A stretch of 14,210 nt of DNA, taken from NCBI GenBank assembly GCA_040901495.1, contig JBBDYO010000071.1, positions 1 through 14,210 on the forward strand. Reading direction: 5' to 3'. The translations under genes and the position numbers were made by a program. This DNA is from VRUE01 sp040901495 (GTDB lineage: Bacteria > Actinomycetota > Thermoleophilia > Solirubrobacterales > 70-9). Under the pieces are notes generated by a model, which worked only from the letters and a program-made list of their open reading frames with translations, did no database searches and was not told where the DNA came from. Below, piece by piece: positions 1 to 6,082 of this stretch (its first letter is position 1; each line of letters begins with the position of its first letter).

Positions 1-19
1 TTCCTCGTGGGCAGATCCA

Positions 20-59
20 CCCGCTAGGTAAGTCGTCGTGGAATCAATCATCTAGCGGG
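20..59. repeat. Inverted repeat CCCGCTAG/CTAGCGGG
   Basis: Perfect 8-bp arms CCCGCTAG (20-27) and CTAGCGGG (52-59) are separated by 24 bases. They lie just after the stop of the minus-strand 84-aa gene. They could form a weak hairpin or a dyad-symmetric protein site; there is no T-tract, so a classical terminator is not supported. No gene is seen in bases 1-60. A related palindrome, CCGCTAGCGG, occurs at 5495-5504, also between genes. Confidence 0.3.
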
Positions 60-60
60 C

Positions 61-315
61 CTAGCCCTCCTCGCCCTCCTCGGTCGTGCCGCCGCGCATC
101 GCGCCGAGGAACATCCCTTCGGACGTCCGCAGGAGGCCGACGATCGCGTGCGGGCGCATGTCGCTGCTCCGAACTCTCACGTGGGACCCGTGCGGTCCGA
201 CGACCTCGACGATCGTGCAGATGTCGCCGATTTCGCAGTCGTCGCCGTAGTCGCCTTCGAGCGCCTCCATCTGGGCGGCGATGTGCGCGCCGACCTTGCT
301 CTGATCCAGTGCCAT
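61..315 (-). CDS. Small acidic protein of unknown function (84 aa)
   Basis: I do not recognise the family. The product is 84 aa, begins MALDQSKVGAHIAAQMEALE, and ends in a tandem EEG-EEG encoded by two GAGGAGGGC units. The middle (about residues 30-62) alternates hydrophobic and charged residues (CTIVEVVGP, HVRVRSSDM, AIVGLLRT) as in a small beta-barrel or beta-sheet fold. There are two cysteines in DDCEIGDIC and no signal peptide or membrane segment, so it is probably cytosolic. The ATG at 313-315 has an AGAGAGGG ribosome-binding sequence about 9 bases upstream, which supports real translation. A second in-frame TAG lies 9 bases after the stop. It is read in the same direction as the PLP enzyme upstream, with a 78-base gap, so co-transcription is possible. 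The gene call is fairly secure; the function is open. Confidence 0.62.
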   Translation of the reverse strand: MALDQSKVGAHIAAQMEALEGDYGDDCEIGDICTIVEVVGPHGSHVRVRSSDMRPHAIVGLLRTSEGMFLGAMRGGTTEEGEEG

Positions 316-368
316 CTAACAATCCCTCTCTTTGGAGATGGGCAAGTGCCCTTTGCGCCGACTTTAGT

Positions 369-398
369 GCGCGCCGGGCTAAAGCGCGCCGGGCTAAA
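369..398. repeat. 15-nt exact tandem duplication over a stop codon
   Basis: GCGCGCCGGGCTAAA occurs twice head to tail (369-383 and 384-398). The second copy holds the TAG stop of the minus-strand PLP enzyme (394-396). Because the unit is 15 bases, the first copy gives another in-frame TAG at 379-381, and an in-frame TAA follows at 364-366. The gene therefore ends in three successive in-frame stops. Confidence 0.9.
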
Positions 399-1605
399 GG
401 AAGGTTTGGCCCTCGCCGCGGTAGGTGGGGACGACGTCGACGATCCGGTCGCCTTCGACCAGGTGCAGGGCGTCGAAGCGCTCGCAGAGCTCACCCGCCT
501 TTGCGTGACGGAAGTAGGCGCGGTCGCCGATCCGCAGCGAATTTGCAGCCTTGCCAAGCAGCGGGGTTTGGACCTCTCCCGCACCCTCCTCCGCGTCGAA
601 CTTGAGGCCTTCCGGCAACCACGGCACGGGCAGGCGGCCCCGGTTGCCGGCGCCGGAGGCGAGGTAACCGCCACCAAGCGCGGTCGCCACGCCGGGTCCC
701 GGCCGGCGCACGACCGGCAGCGCGAAGCCCGCCGCTGGGGTGAGGGTGAAACGGCTGTAGTGGTCGAACTGACCCGGGGCGTAGAAGCCCGAGCCGGCGG
801 TCACCTCGGTCACCGCGTCCTCGGTCGACGTCAGCTCGAGGCTGCCGGTGCCGCCGCCGTTGACGATCTCGATCTCGGCCACCTCACGGACCGCCGCGAC
901 AACCGCGGCCCGGCGCTCCGCCAGCTCCGCCGCCGAGCGCCTCTGCATCCACTTGATCGCGGCACCCCGAGCGCGCTGTCCGGGGGGCATGTCGCCGACA
1001 CCGGAGATCTGTCCCTCATAAGCCATGACCGCGACCAGGTCGATCTTGTCTCGCCGGTCGATCTCCCGCGCGAGCTCGCCCGCCTGCTCCGCGGTGTGGA
1101 CGGGGGAACGCTTGGCGCCGACCTTGAGCCGTCCGCCAAATGCCCACCAGCTCGCGTCCAGCTCCATGCAGACCCGAATCGAGGGCGCTGTGGGGCCGAG
1201 GATCGACTCGATCAGGTCGAGGTGCTCGGGCGAGTCGACGAGCACGATGGGCGAGCGCTCAGGGGAGCTGGCGGAGCGCAGGGCCAGCTCTCGCAGTGCC
1301 CCAACGTCGACGGTTGGGTAAGCGAGGAGCAAGTCCTCGAACCCCTGCTCGGCGAGCCACAGGGTCTCCGGCAGGGTGAAGGTCATCACTCCTTGGAAGC
1401 CGTTCTCACTGCGAAGGATCCGTTCGATCACCGCCCGCGCCCGGATCGACTTCGAGGCGACCCGGATCGGCTTTGCACCTGACCGCCCGCGCATCTCGGC
1501 CATGTTGGCCGCCATCGCGTCGAGGTCGACGAAGGCAAACGGCGCCTCAACCTCGGCGAAGATCTCCTCATACCGCTCATGCGACTGCTCCGGAACGTTT
1601 TGCAC
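394..1605 (-). CDS. PLP-dependent amino acid aldolase/deaminase, alanine racemase N-terminal fold
   Basis: The 403-aa product fits the fold-type III PLP family (alanine racemase-like N-terminal barrel plus a C-terminal D-threonine aldolase/D-serine dehydratase-like domain; COG3616-type). Family members act on D-amino acids; the substrate here is not readable from sequence. Residues 21-52 (APFAFVDLDAM... VASKSIR) form the first barrel strands, with K52 the likely Schiff-base lysine. NGGGTGS at 249-255 is the expected PLP-phosphate loop. The C-terminal metal region reads FRHAKAGELCERF (365-377): H367 and C374 are present but not in the close HxC or HxD spacing of characterised D-serine dehydratases and D-threonine aldolases. 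The start at 1603-1605 is GTG and keeps the whole first strand; the next in-frame Met (residue 31) would cut into the barrel. No signal peptide, so cytosolic. The 3' end carries a stop-codon duplication. The family is secure, the exact reaction is not. Confidence 0.85.
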   Translation of the reverse strand: MQNVPEQSHERYEEIFAEVEAPFAFVDLDAMAANMAEMRGRSGAKPIRVASKSIRARAVIERILRSENGFQGVMTFTLPETLWLAEQGFEDLLLAYPTVDVGALRELALRSASSPERSPIVLVDSPEHLDLIESILGPTAPSIRVCMELDASWWAFGGRLKVGAKRSPVHTAEQAGELAREIDRRDKIDLVAVMAYEGQISGVGDMPPGQRARGAAIKWMQRRSAAELAERRAAVVAAVREVAEIEIVNGGGTGSLELTSTEDAVTEVTAGSGFYAPGQFDHYSRFTLTPAAGFALPVVRRPGPGVATALGGGYLASGAGNRGRLPVPWLPEGLKFDAEEGAGEVQTPLLGKAANSLRIGDRAYFRHAKAGELCERFDALHLVEGDRIVDVVPTYRGEGQTFL

Positions 1606-1654
1606 AGGGCCGAGCCTAACCGCCGCGCCGCCCGGCGCTAATGTTTTCGGCCCC

Positions 1655-1743
1655 GGAGAGGTGGCAGAGAGGCTGAATGCACTCGCCTGCTAAGCGAGTA
1701 GGGGGCGCAAGCTCCCTCGAGGGTTCGAATCCCTCCCTCTCCG
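1655..1743 (+). tRNA. tRNA-Ser (anticodon GCT)
   Basis: Complete type II tRNA. Acceptor stem GGAGAGG (1655-1661) pairs with CCTCTCC (1736-1742), discriminator G1743. Anticodon stem CTCGC/GCGAG (1682-1686/1694-1698) encloses the loop CTGCTAA with anticodon GCT at 1689-1691, decoding AGC/AGU serine codons. A long variable arm (about 1699-1718, pairing GGGGGC-type bases with GCTCCC) is typical of tRNA-Ser. The T-arm is GAGGG-TTCGAAT-CCCTC (1719-1735). The 3' CCA is not encoded. Eight T residues follow directly (1744-1751) and may terminate transcription. A weak GGCT-GAAT-AGCC hairpin followed by T5 lies just beyond, at 1763-1779. Confidence 0.97.
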
Positions 1744-1781
1744 TTTTTTTTCGGGCCGATTGGCTGAATAGCCTTTTTGCC

Positions 1782-2252
1782 GTGCCTTCGACACCTCCCG
1801 GCAAAGCGCGCAGCTGGGTGGTCGGGCGATTGATCACCCCGTCCCTGACTGCGCGGCGGGCGGCCGTGATCATTTCCGTGTTCACGCTGACCCTGACCAT
1901 GATCGGGGCGACCATGGCCTTCCTGCTCGATCGCAGCGACTTCCCGAATATGGGGATCTCGATCTGGTGGGCACTCCAAACGGTGACGACAGTCGGCTAC
2001 GGAGACTTCGTGCCCAGCAATACCGAGGGCCGGATCATCGGCTCCGTGGTGATGCTTGGCGGCATCAGCTTTGTGGCCGTGGTCACCGCCTCGATCGCCG
2101 CGGCCCTGGTCGAGGCAGCCAGGCGCCGAGGCGATGACTCTCCTGACGAGCACCCATTGGCTTCCCAGCTCGAAGAGATCGTGGTGCGGCTGGAACGCTT
2201 GGAGGACGCGGTGGAGCGCTCCTCTTCGTCGAAGCCGACCGGCGACGCCTAA
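1782..2252 (+). CDS. Two-TM potassium channel (Ion_trans_2 type)
   Basis: The 156-aa product has the simplest K+ channel layout: TM1 at about 27-49 (AAVIISVFTLTLTMIGATMAF), a pore helix, the K+ selectivity filter TVGYGD at 70-75, TM2 at about 85-110, and a cytosolic tail. The tail (about 126-145, LASQLEEIVVRLERLEDAVE) has heptad-like Leu/Ile/Val spacing and may form a short coiled coil aiding tetramer assembly. There is no voltage-sensor domain and no RCK/TrkA_N domain, so the gating signal is unknown. Start: the reading frame is open back to an ATG at 1677, but that lies inside tRNA-Ser. GTG at 1782 is the first plausible start after the tRNA; GTG at 1818 and TTG at 1830 are alternatives. 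No start has a convincing ribosome-binding sequence. The MFS gene follows after 23 bases, suggesting an operon. Confidence 0.85.
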   Translation: MPSTPPGKARSWVVGRLITPSLTARRAAVIISVFTLTLTMIGATMAFLLDRSDFPNMGISIWWALQTVTTVGYGDFVPSNTEGRIIGSVVMLGGISFVAVVTASIAAALVEAARRRGDDSPDEHPLASQLEEIVVRLERLEDAVERSSSSKPTGDA

Positions 2253-2275
2253 ACGCGGCGATACGCTCCCGGGCG

Positions 2276-3898
2276 ATGGCTAAGTGGAGAGTCCTCGCCG
2301 TGCTGGCGACAGCCCAGTTCCTGATGGTGCTCGACCAGGCGGTGATGAACGTTTCGATCTCCCAGCTGGTCAAAGACTTCGACACCACGGTCACCACGAT
2401 TCAGATAGTGATCGCCCTCTACGCGCTGGTGATGGCGGGGCTGATGCTGACCGGTGGCAAGCTGGGCGATCTTTGGGGGCGGCGTCGCGCCTTCGCGATC
2501 GGCCTCTGCATCTACGGCGTCGGGTCTGGGCTGACCGCCGCCTCCTGGAACATTCCGACGCTGATGCTCGGCTGGTCGATCCTCGAGGGCATCGGCGCGG
2601 CGCTCGTCCTGCCGGCCCTCGTCGCCCTGATCGCGGGCAACTACCAAGGGTCCGACCGCGCAATCGCCTACGGCGTGCTGGGCGGCGTCGCCGGCGCCGG
2701 GATCGCCGTGGGGCCGATCTTGGGTGGCTGGGTCACGACCGACTTCACCTGGCGGCTGGTGTTTGTCGGGGAGGTCGTGGTTGCACTGGGAATCCTCGTG
2801 GGCACACGGCAGATTCGCGAGCCTCCCAGGGAAGGCAAGGCCCCCTCTCTGGATTGGGTCGGCAGTGTGCTTTCCGCGCTGGGCCTGGCGCTGCTTGTGG
2901 TCGGCGTCCTACAGGCGAGCAACTGGGGCTGGCTGGAGCCCCGCAACTCGCCGATCGAGCCGTTCGGCTTCTCGCTCACCCTGTTCGTGATCGCGGCCGG
3001 CGCGCTCGTGCTTGCCGCATTTCGCGCCTGGGAGCGCCGGCGCGAGGAACGCCACCTGGATCCGTTGGTCCACTTCCGGCTCTTCGGCATCCCATCCCTT
3101 CGAGGCGGGATTTCGATGCTGCTCGCCCAGAACATGGTCCTGATGGGGATCTTCTTCACGATCCCCCTCTTCCTGCAGATCGTGCAGGGGCTCAACGCGC
3201 TGGACACGGGGGTGCGGATGCTGCCGACCTCGGCCGGCCTCTTCATCACGGCCCTCGCCGGCTCGGCGCTGGCTTCGCGCTTCGCGCCCAGAACACTGGT
3301 CCGAGCCGGGCTCATCGTCCTGTTGATCGCGGTCCTGGCGCTGCTCAAGACCATCGAGCCCCAGCTCGACAACGGGCCCTTCTTCGTTGCGATGGGCCTG
3401 CTGGGCATCGGCATGGGTTTGATCGTCTCCCAGCTTGGCAACGTGGTCCAGTCCTCGGTCGGGGATCGAGATCGCAGCGAGGCCGGGGGGCTGCAGAACA
3501 CTGCCCAGCAGCTCGGCTCATCGCTCGGCACAGCGCTGCTCGGCGCAATCGTGATCAGCGGCCTGCTCTCCGCTTTCACCGCGAACGTCGACGAAGACCC
3601 GCGCATCTCCAACCAGGTGAAAGACCAAGTCAAGGTCGAGCTGAGCTCGGGCGGAAGCTTTGTCCCCTCGGAAAATGTGCGAGCAAGCGCGACCGCCGCG
3701 GGGCTCGATCAGGAGACAACCGACGCCCTCGTTGACAATTACGAAGAAGCGCAGCTGACTGCACTGAAGACCGCCCTCTTGTTCGCCGCCTTCCTCGTGG
3801 TCGCGTCCTTTTGGGCGACACGGCGACTGCCAACTCAGCGCTTCGACGAGCTCCAATCCGGCCCAGACCCCCCACTGAGCGAACCCTCACACGCCTGA
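2276..3898 (+). CDS. MFS drug/multidrug exporter, DHA2 (14-TM, EmrB/QacA) family
   Basis: The 540-aa product is a proton-coupled efflux transporter of the inner membrane. The N-terminal LDQAVMNVSISQL (19-31) fits the DHA2 motif at the end of TM1. Motif A, GGKLGDLWGRRR, is at 60-71 in the TM2-TM3 loop. Motif C, the antiporter signature, reads GVAGAGIAVGPILGG (137-151) in TM5. Many hydrophobic stretches and the length agree with 14 TM segments; a polar loop of about 60 residues (roughly 440-500) precedes the last TM. The ATG at 2276 starts directly with the cytosolic leader of TM1. It lies 23 bases after the potassium channel stop, without a strong ribosome-binding sequence. Substrate cannot be deduced. 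No TetR- or MarR-type regulator is adjacent. Confidence 0.93.
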   Translation: MAKWRVLAVLATAQFLMVLDQAVMNVSISQLVKDFDTTVTTIQIVIALYALVMAGLMLTGGKLGDLWGRRRAFAIGLCIYGVGSGLTAASWNIPTLMLGWSILEGIGAALVLPALVALIAGNYQGSDRAIAYGVLGGVAGAGIAVGPILGGWVTTDFTWRLVFVGEVVVALGILVGTRQIREPPREGKAPSLDWVGSVLSALGLALLVVGVLQASNWGWLEPRNSPIEPFGFSLTLFVIAAGALVLAAFRAWERRREERHLDPLVHFRLFGIPSLRGGISMLLAQNMVLMGIFFTIPLFLQIVQGLNALDTGVRMLPTSAGLFITALAGSALASRFAPRTLVRAGLIVLLIAVLALLKTIEPQLDNGPFFVAMGLLGIGMGLIVSQLGNVVQSSVGDRDRSEAGGLQNTAQQLGSSLGTALLGAIVISGLLSAFTANVDEDPRISNQVKDQVKVELSSGGSFVPSENVRASATAAGLDQETTDALVDNYEEAQLTALKTALLFAAFLVVASFWATRRLPTQRFDELQSGPDPPLSEPSHA

Positions 3899-3901
3899 CC
3901 G

Positions 3902-3919
3902 GGGAGCGGATCCGCTTCC
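3902..3919. terminator. Possible two-way hairpin between convergent genes
   Basis: The 61-base gap between the convergent MFS and carotenoid oxygenase genes contains GGGAGCG-GATC-CGCTTCC, a 7-bp stem with one G-T pair and a 4-base loop; its core AGCGGATCCGCT is a perfect palindrome. The position fits a shared terminator, but neither strand has a T-tract after it. Confidence 0.3.
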
Positions 3920-3959
3920 GGCCCTTCGAGTGGGAATCGAGAATCGCTGACGGGGATGG

Positions 3960-5438
3960 TCAGCTGAAGTACTGGCCGTGGAAGCCGAACGGGACGTGGT
4001 GGGGCAGGCGCGCGCGGCCCAGCTCGGTGAGGGTCTCGGCGTCGAGCACGAGCAGGTAGGAGCCGGTGTCGCGACAGTCGAGCACGACCGAGAGCAGCAC
4101 GCCCTCGTCCTCGCGGCGGCCGCGGCGGGGCGAGGGGACAAAGATCGCTTCGCCGGGGTATGAGCCCGGCTCCTGCCAGACCGCCAGCGCGCCGCTCTCC
4201 AGGTCCACCTTGACGATCTGGTCGAGAAAGTCGGCGGGCTCGCCGCCGGTGTCGCTGTCGACCGCGGCGCCGTAGACGTAGCGGTAGGGCCGCCCGTTGC
4301 AGCGCTCGTAGTCGATCTGCGGCAGCTCGAACATCTCGCCGCAGAGCTGTTCGTCGCCGACCGCGCCGCTCTCGAGGTCGATGCGGTAGCGATGGAAGCG
4401 GCCGTGGACCGCCTCCGAGGGCGGTGAGGCCCGGAGCTCGTCCAGGTAGAGGGCGTCGATCACATCGGGGTCCTCGTAGAGGATCAGGTCGACCGCCAGC
4501 TCCGCGCCGCGCTCGAACACGTTGACGTGGTGGAAGGCGAAGAACGCGTCGGTCTCAAAGCTCCCACGCAGCTCGCCCGAGCCATGCTCGATCACGTAGA
4601 ACCTGGTGCCCTCCTTCGGCTTCCAGCGGAAGTTCTCGATGAACGGCCGGTTGCTCAGCCCCAGCTGCAGCGGGTTGACGATGAAGGGGCAAGCGGTGAG
4701 CACGATGTAGTTGTCGGTGAGGCCGAAGCTGTGCATGTAGGAGGGTTCGCCCCCCATCGCCGGCAGCTCCGCCAGGATGCGCGCGCTCGCGCGGTCCTTC
4801 TGGGCGACGAGGCGGTGCCGGGGGCGCCGGCCAAAATGAGTCGCGAGCGAGAGCATCTCTCCCGTCGCCCGGTCGTAGTGTGGGTGCGCGGTGACGTGCT
4901 GGCCCCCCGGAACCGAGTACGGGACACCGAGCGTCTCGAGCGTATCGGGGTCGAAGGCGACCGGCGACGGCGTCTCGGTCATCGCGATGTAGTCGTCCCC
5001 CAGGCGGGCGACGTTGAAGCTGCAGTTGTCGGTGAGGTCGGGCCTGAATATCGTCGTCGCCCGCTTGAGGATCGAGCGGGGCGGGTCGGTGCCGAACTCG
5101 CCGAAGGAGAGGTCGCCTTGCTCGGCCGCCCGGAAGGCCTCGGTCCGCAGGTAACGGTTCGCGTAGGAGACCCGTCCCCCGGCGAAGGAGAAGCGGTGGA
5201 GCATCGCGAGGCCGTCGAACCAGTGGCGCAGGGACATGTCGCCGATCTCGAACTTGCCGGGCCCGTTGCGCACCAGGGTCCCCGTCAGCCACTCGGGGAT
5301 GACCCCCTCTACAGGGAGCGATTCCAGGCTCCGCTCAGTCTCGAGCGTCGCGAAGCCCGCCAGGTAACCGGGTCGGGTTACCGTTCCTGAATCCAAAGCA
5401 ATAACCCCCTCCTGTAGTGCAGGAGGACTGTATGGCAT
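3960..5438 (-). CDS. Carotenoid/apocarotenoid oxygenase (CCD/RPE65 family)
   Basis: The 492-aa product is a seven-bladed beta-propeller non-heme iron dioxygenase that would cleave a polyene double bond, giving apocarotenals or retinal, or act on a stilbene-like substrate. All four iron-ligand histidines are in the family contexts: H185 (TAHPHYD), H236 (YMHSFGLTDNY), H303 (FAFHHVNVFE) and H487 (PFGFHGQYF). This spacing closely matches the ligands of Synechocystis apocarotenoid oxygenase (183, 238, 304, 484), a protein of similar size. The N-terminal signature GTLVRNGPGKFE is at 53-64. No signal peptide. Start is uncertain: ATG at 5436-5438 has no ribosome-binding sequence, whereas TTG at 5394-5396 (residue 15) has AGGAGG 11 bases upstream. 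That sequence lies in a hairpin described separately. The cyclophilin gene lies 93 bases upstream on the same strand. The cleaved bond is not predictable. Confidence 0.93.
   Translation of the reverse strand: MPYSPPALQEGVIALDSGTVTRPGYLAGFATLETERSLESLPVEGVIPEWLTGTLVRNGPGKFEIGDMSLRHWFDGLAMLHRFSFAGGRVSYANRYLRTEAFRAAEQGDLSFGEFGTDPPRSILKRATTIFRPDLTDNCSFNVARLGDDYIAMTETPSPVAFDPDTLETLGVPYSVPGGQHVTAHPHYDRATGEMLSLATHFGRRPRHRLVAQKDRASARILAELPAMGGEPSYMHSFGLTDNYIVLTACPFIVNPLQLGLSNRPFIENFRWKPKEGTRFYVIEHGSGELRGSFETDAFFAFHHVNVFERGAELAVDLILYEDPDVIDALYLDELRASPPSEAVHGRFHRYRIDLESGAVGDEQLCGEMFELPQIDYERCNGRPYRYVYGAAVDSDTGGEPADFLDQIVKVDLESGALAVWQEPGSYPGEAIFVPSPRRGRREDEGVLLSVVLDCRDTGSYLLVLDAETLTELGRARLPHHVPFGFHGQYFS
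5408..5426 (-). promoter_or_regulatory. Hairpin covering the AGGAGG of the carotenoid oxygenase
   Basis: On the transcript of the minus-strand gene, CCTCCTG-CACTA-CAGGAGG forms a perfect 7-bp stem with a 5-base loop. The right arm is the only strong Shine-Dalgarno sequence near the gene's 5' end and would serve the TTG start at 5396. If that start is used, the stem hides the ribosome-binding site and could act as a translational switch. If the ATG at 5438 is used, the hairpin lies inside the coding sequence. The symmetry also puts an AGGAGG on the plus strand (5421-5426). The structure is seen; the role is inferred. Confidence 0.45.
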
Positions 5439-5445
5439 TGATTCG

Positions 5446-5467
5446 GGGAATCGGGTGGCCGATTCCC
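5446..5467. repeat. 9-bp perfect hairpin upstream of the carotenoid oxygenase
   Basis: GGGAATCGG (5446-5454) and CCGATTCCC (5459-5467) form a perfect 9-bp stem with the 4-base loop GTGG. It sits in the cyclophilin to carotenoid oxygenase gap, 8 bases before the ATG on the minus strand. It may be an attenuator, the end of the cyclophilin transcript (no T-tract), or an operator. A palindrome CCGCTAGCGG lies at 5495-5504 in the same gap. Confidence 0.55.
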
Positions 5468-5531
5468 ATCCGCTACATGGATCGGTGAACGGGTCCGCTA
5501 GCGGGCGAGCCGGATCAGCGCGCGGGGACTG

Positions 5532-5990
5532 TCAGTCGGAGAGCTCGACGCGCTCGATCGTCTGGGGCGTCGCCGGGCGATCCCCGCTGTCGGTCTCGGT
5601 CGACTCAATCGCATCGACCGCGTCCATCCCCTCGGTGACCCGGCCGAAGACGGTGTGCTTGCCGTCGAGCCAGGACGCCGCCTCGGTGGTGACGATGAAG
5701 AACTGCGACCCGTTCGTGTTGGGGCCGGCGTTGGCCATCGCCAGCGCGCCGCGGACGATCTTGTGGTCGTTGAACTCGTCCTCGAACGTGTAGCCGGGGC
5801 CGCCGCGGCCGGTCCCCTCCGGGCAACCGCCCTGAATCATGAAGTCGGGAATGATGCGGTGGAAGACGAGCCCGTCATAGAAGCCGTCGGCACTCAGCTT
5901 GCGGAAGTTCTCGACCGTCTTCGGGGCGTCCTCGTCGTGTAGCTCGACGACGATCGGCCCGGCGTTGGTGTGAAGGGTCGCCTTCGACAT
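5532..5990 (-). CDS. Cyclophilin-type peptidyl-prolyl cis-trans isomerase
   Basis: The 152-aa product catalyses cis-trans isomerisation of X-Pro bonds during protein folding. The cyclophilin core is complete: FHRIIPDFMIQGGCPEGTG with the catalytic Arg in FHR, then GPGYTFEDE, ALAMANAGPNTNGSQFFI, and WLDGKHTVFGRV with the Trp that lines the drug and substrate pocket in human cyclophilin A. No signal peptide, so a cytosolic single-domain enzyme of normal bacterial length. The frame is open to 6044, but MSKATLHTNAGPIVVELH at 5990 is the natural start: it has an AGGGTGG sequence a few bases upstream, and the extra 18 residues would begin inside the large hairpin at 6025-6069. Upstream is the secreted-protein gene (92-base gap holding that hairpin); downstream is the carotenoid oxygenase. 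Confidence 0.95.
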   Translation of the reverse strand: MSKATLHTNAGPIVVELHDEDAPKTVENFRKLSADGFYDGLVFHRIIPDFMIQGGCPEGTGRGGPGYTFEDEFNDHKIVRGALAMANAGPNTNGSQFFIVTTEAASWLDGKHTVFGRVTEGMDAVDAIESTETDSGDRPATPQTIERVELSD

Positions 5991-6024
5991 CGACGCCACC
6001 CTACCGACCAGACGTGACCCGTGC

Positions 6025-6069
6025 CGATGGGCCGATATGTCCATTCTGGCTGGACGTATCGGCCCATCG
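6025..6069. terminator. 19-bp intergenic hairpin, candidate dispersed repeat
   Basis: Arms 6025-6043 (containing GATGGGCCGATATGTCCA) and 6051-6069 (TGGACGTATCGGCCCATC) pair over 19 positions, with one T-G wobble and a 7-base loop TTCTGGC. It begins 13 bases after the stop of the minus-strand secreted-protein gene and ends 34 bases before the cyclophilin start, so it may end or protect the upstream transcript. No T-tract follows on either strand. The left arm recurs at the end of the window (14194-14210), also just past a gene's 3' end. Confidence 0.6.
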
Positions 6070-6082
6070 ACCGGGTGGGCGG

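Noticed and set aside
148..1482. 444-aa plus-strand open frame opposite the PLP enzyme
   Set aside because: It is antisense to a gene with clear family motifs, Arg/Ala/Gly-rich and without any recognisable domain; long antisense frames are expected at this GC content.
1677..1781. Extended N-terminus for the potassium channel starting at ATG 1677
   Set aside because: The first 22 codons would lie within the tRNA-Ser gene, and the extra sequence has no family resemblance.
4527..5390. 287-aa plus-strand open frame opposite the carotenoid oxygenase
   Set aside because: Antisense to all iron-ligand motifs of a well-recognised enzyme; no domain of its own.
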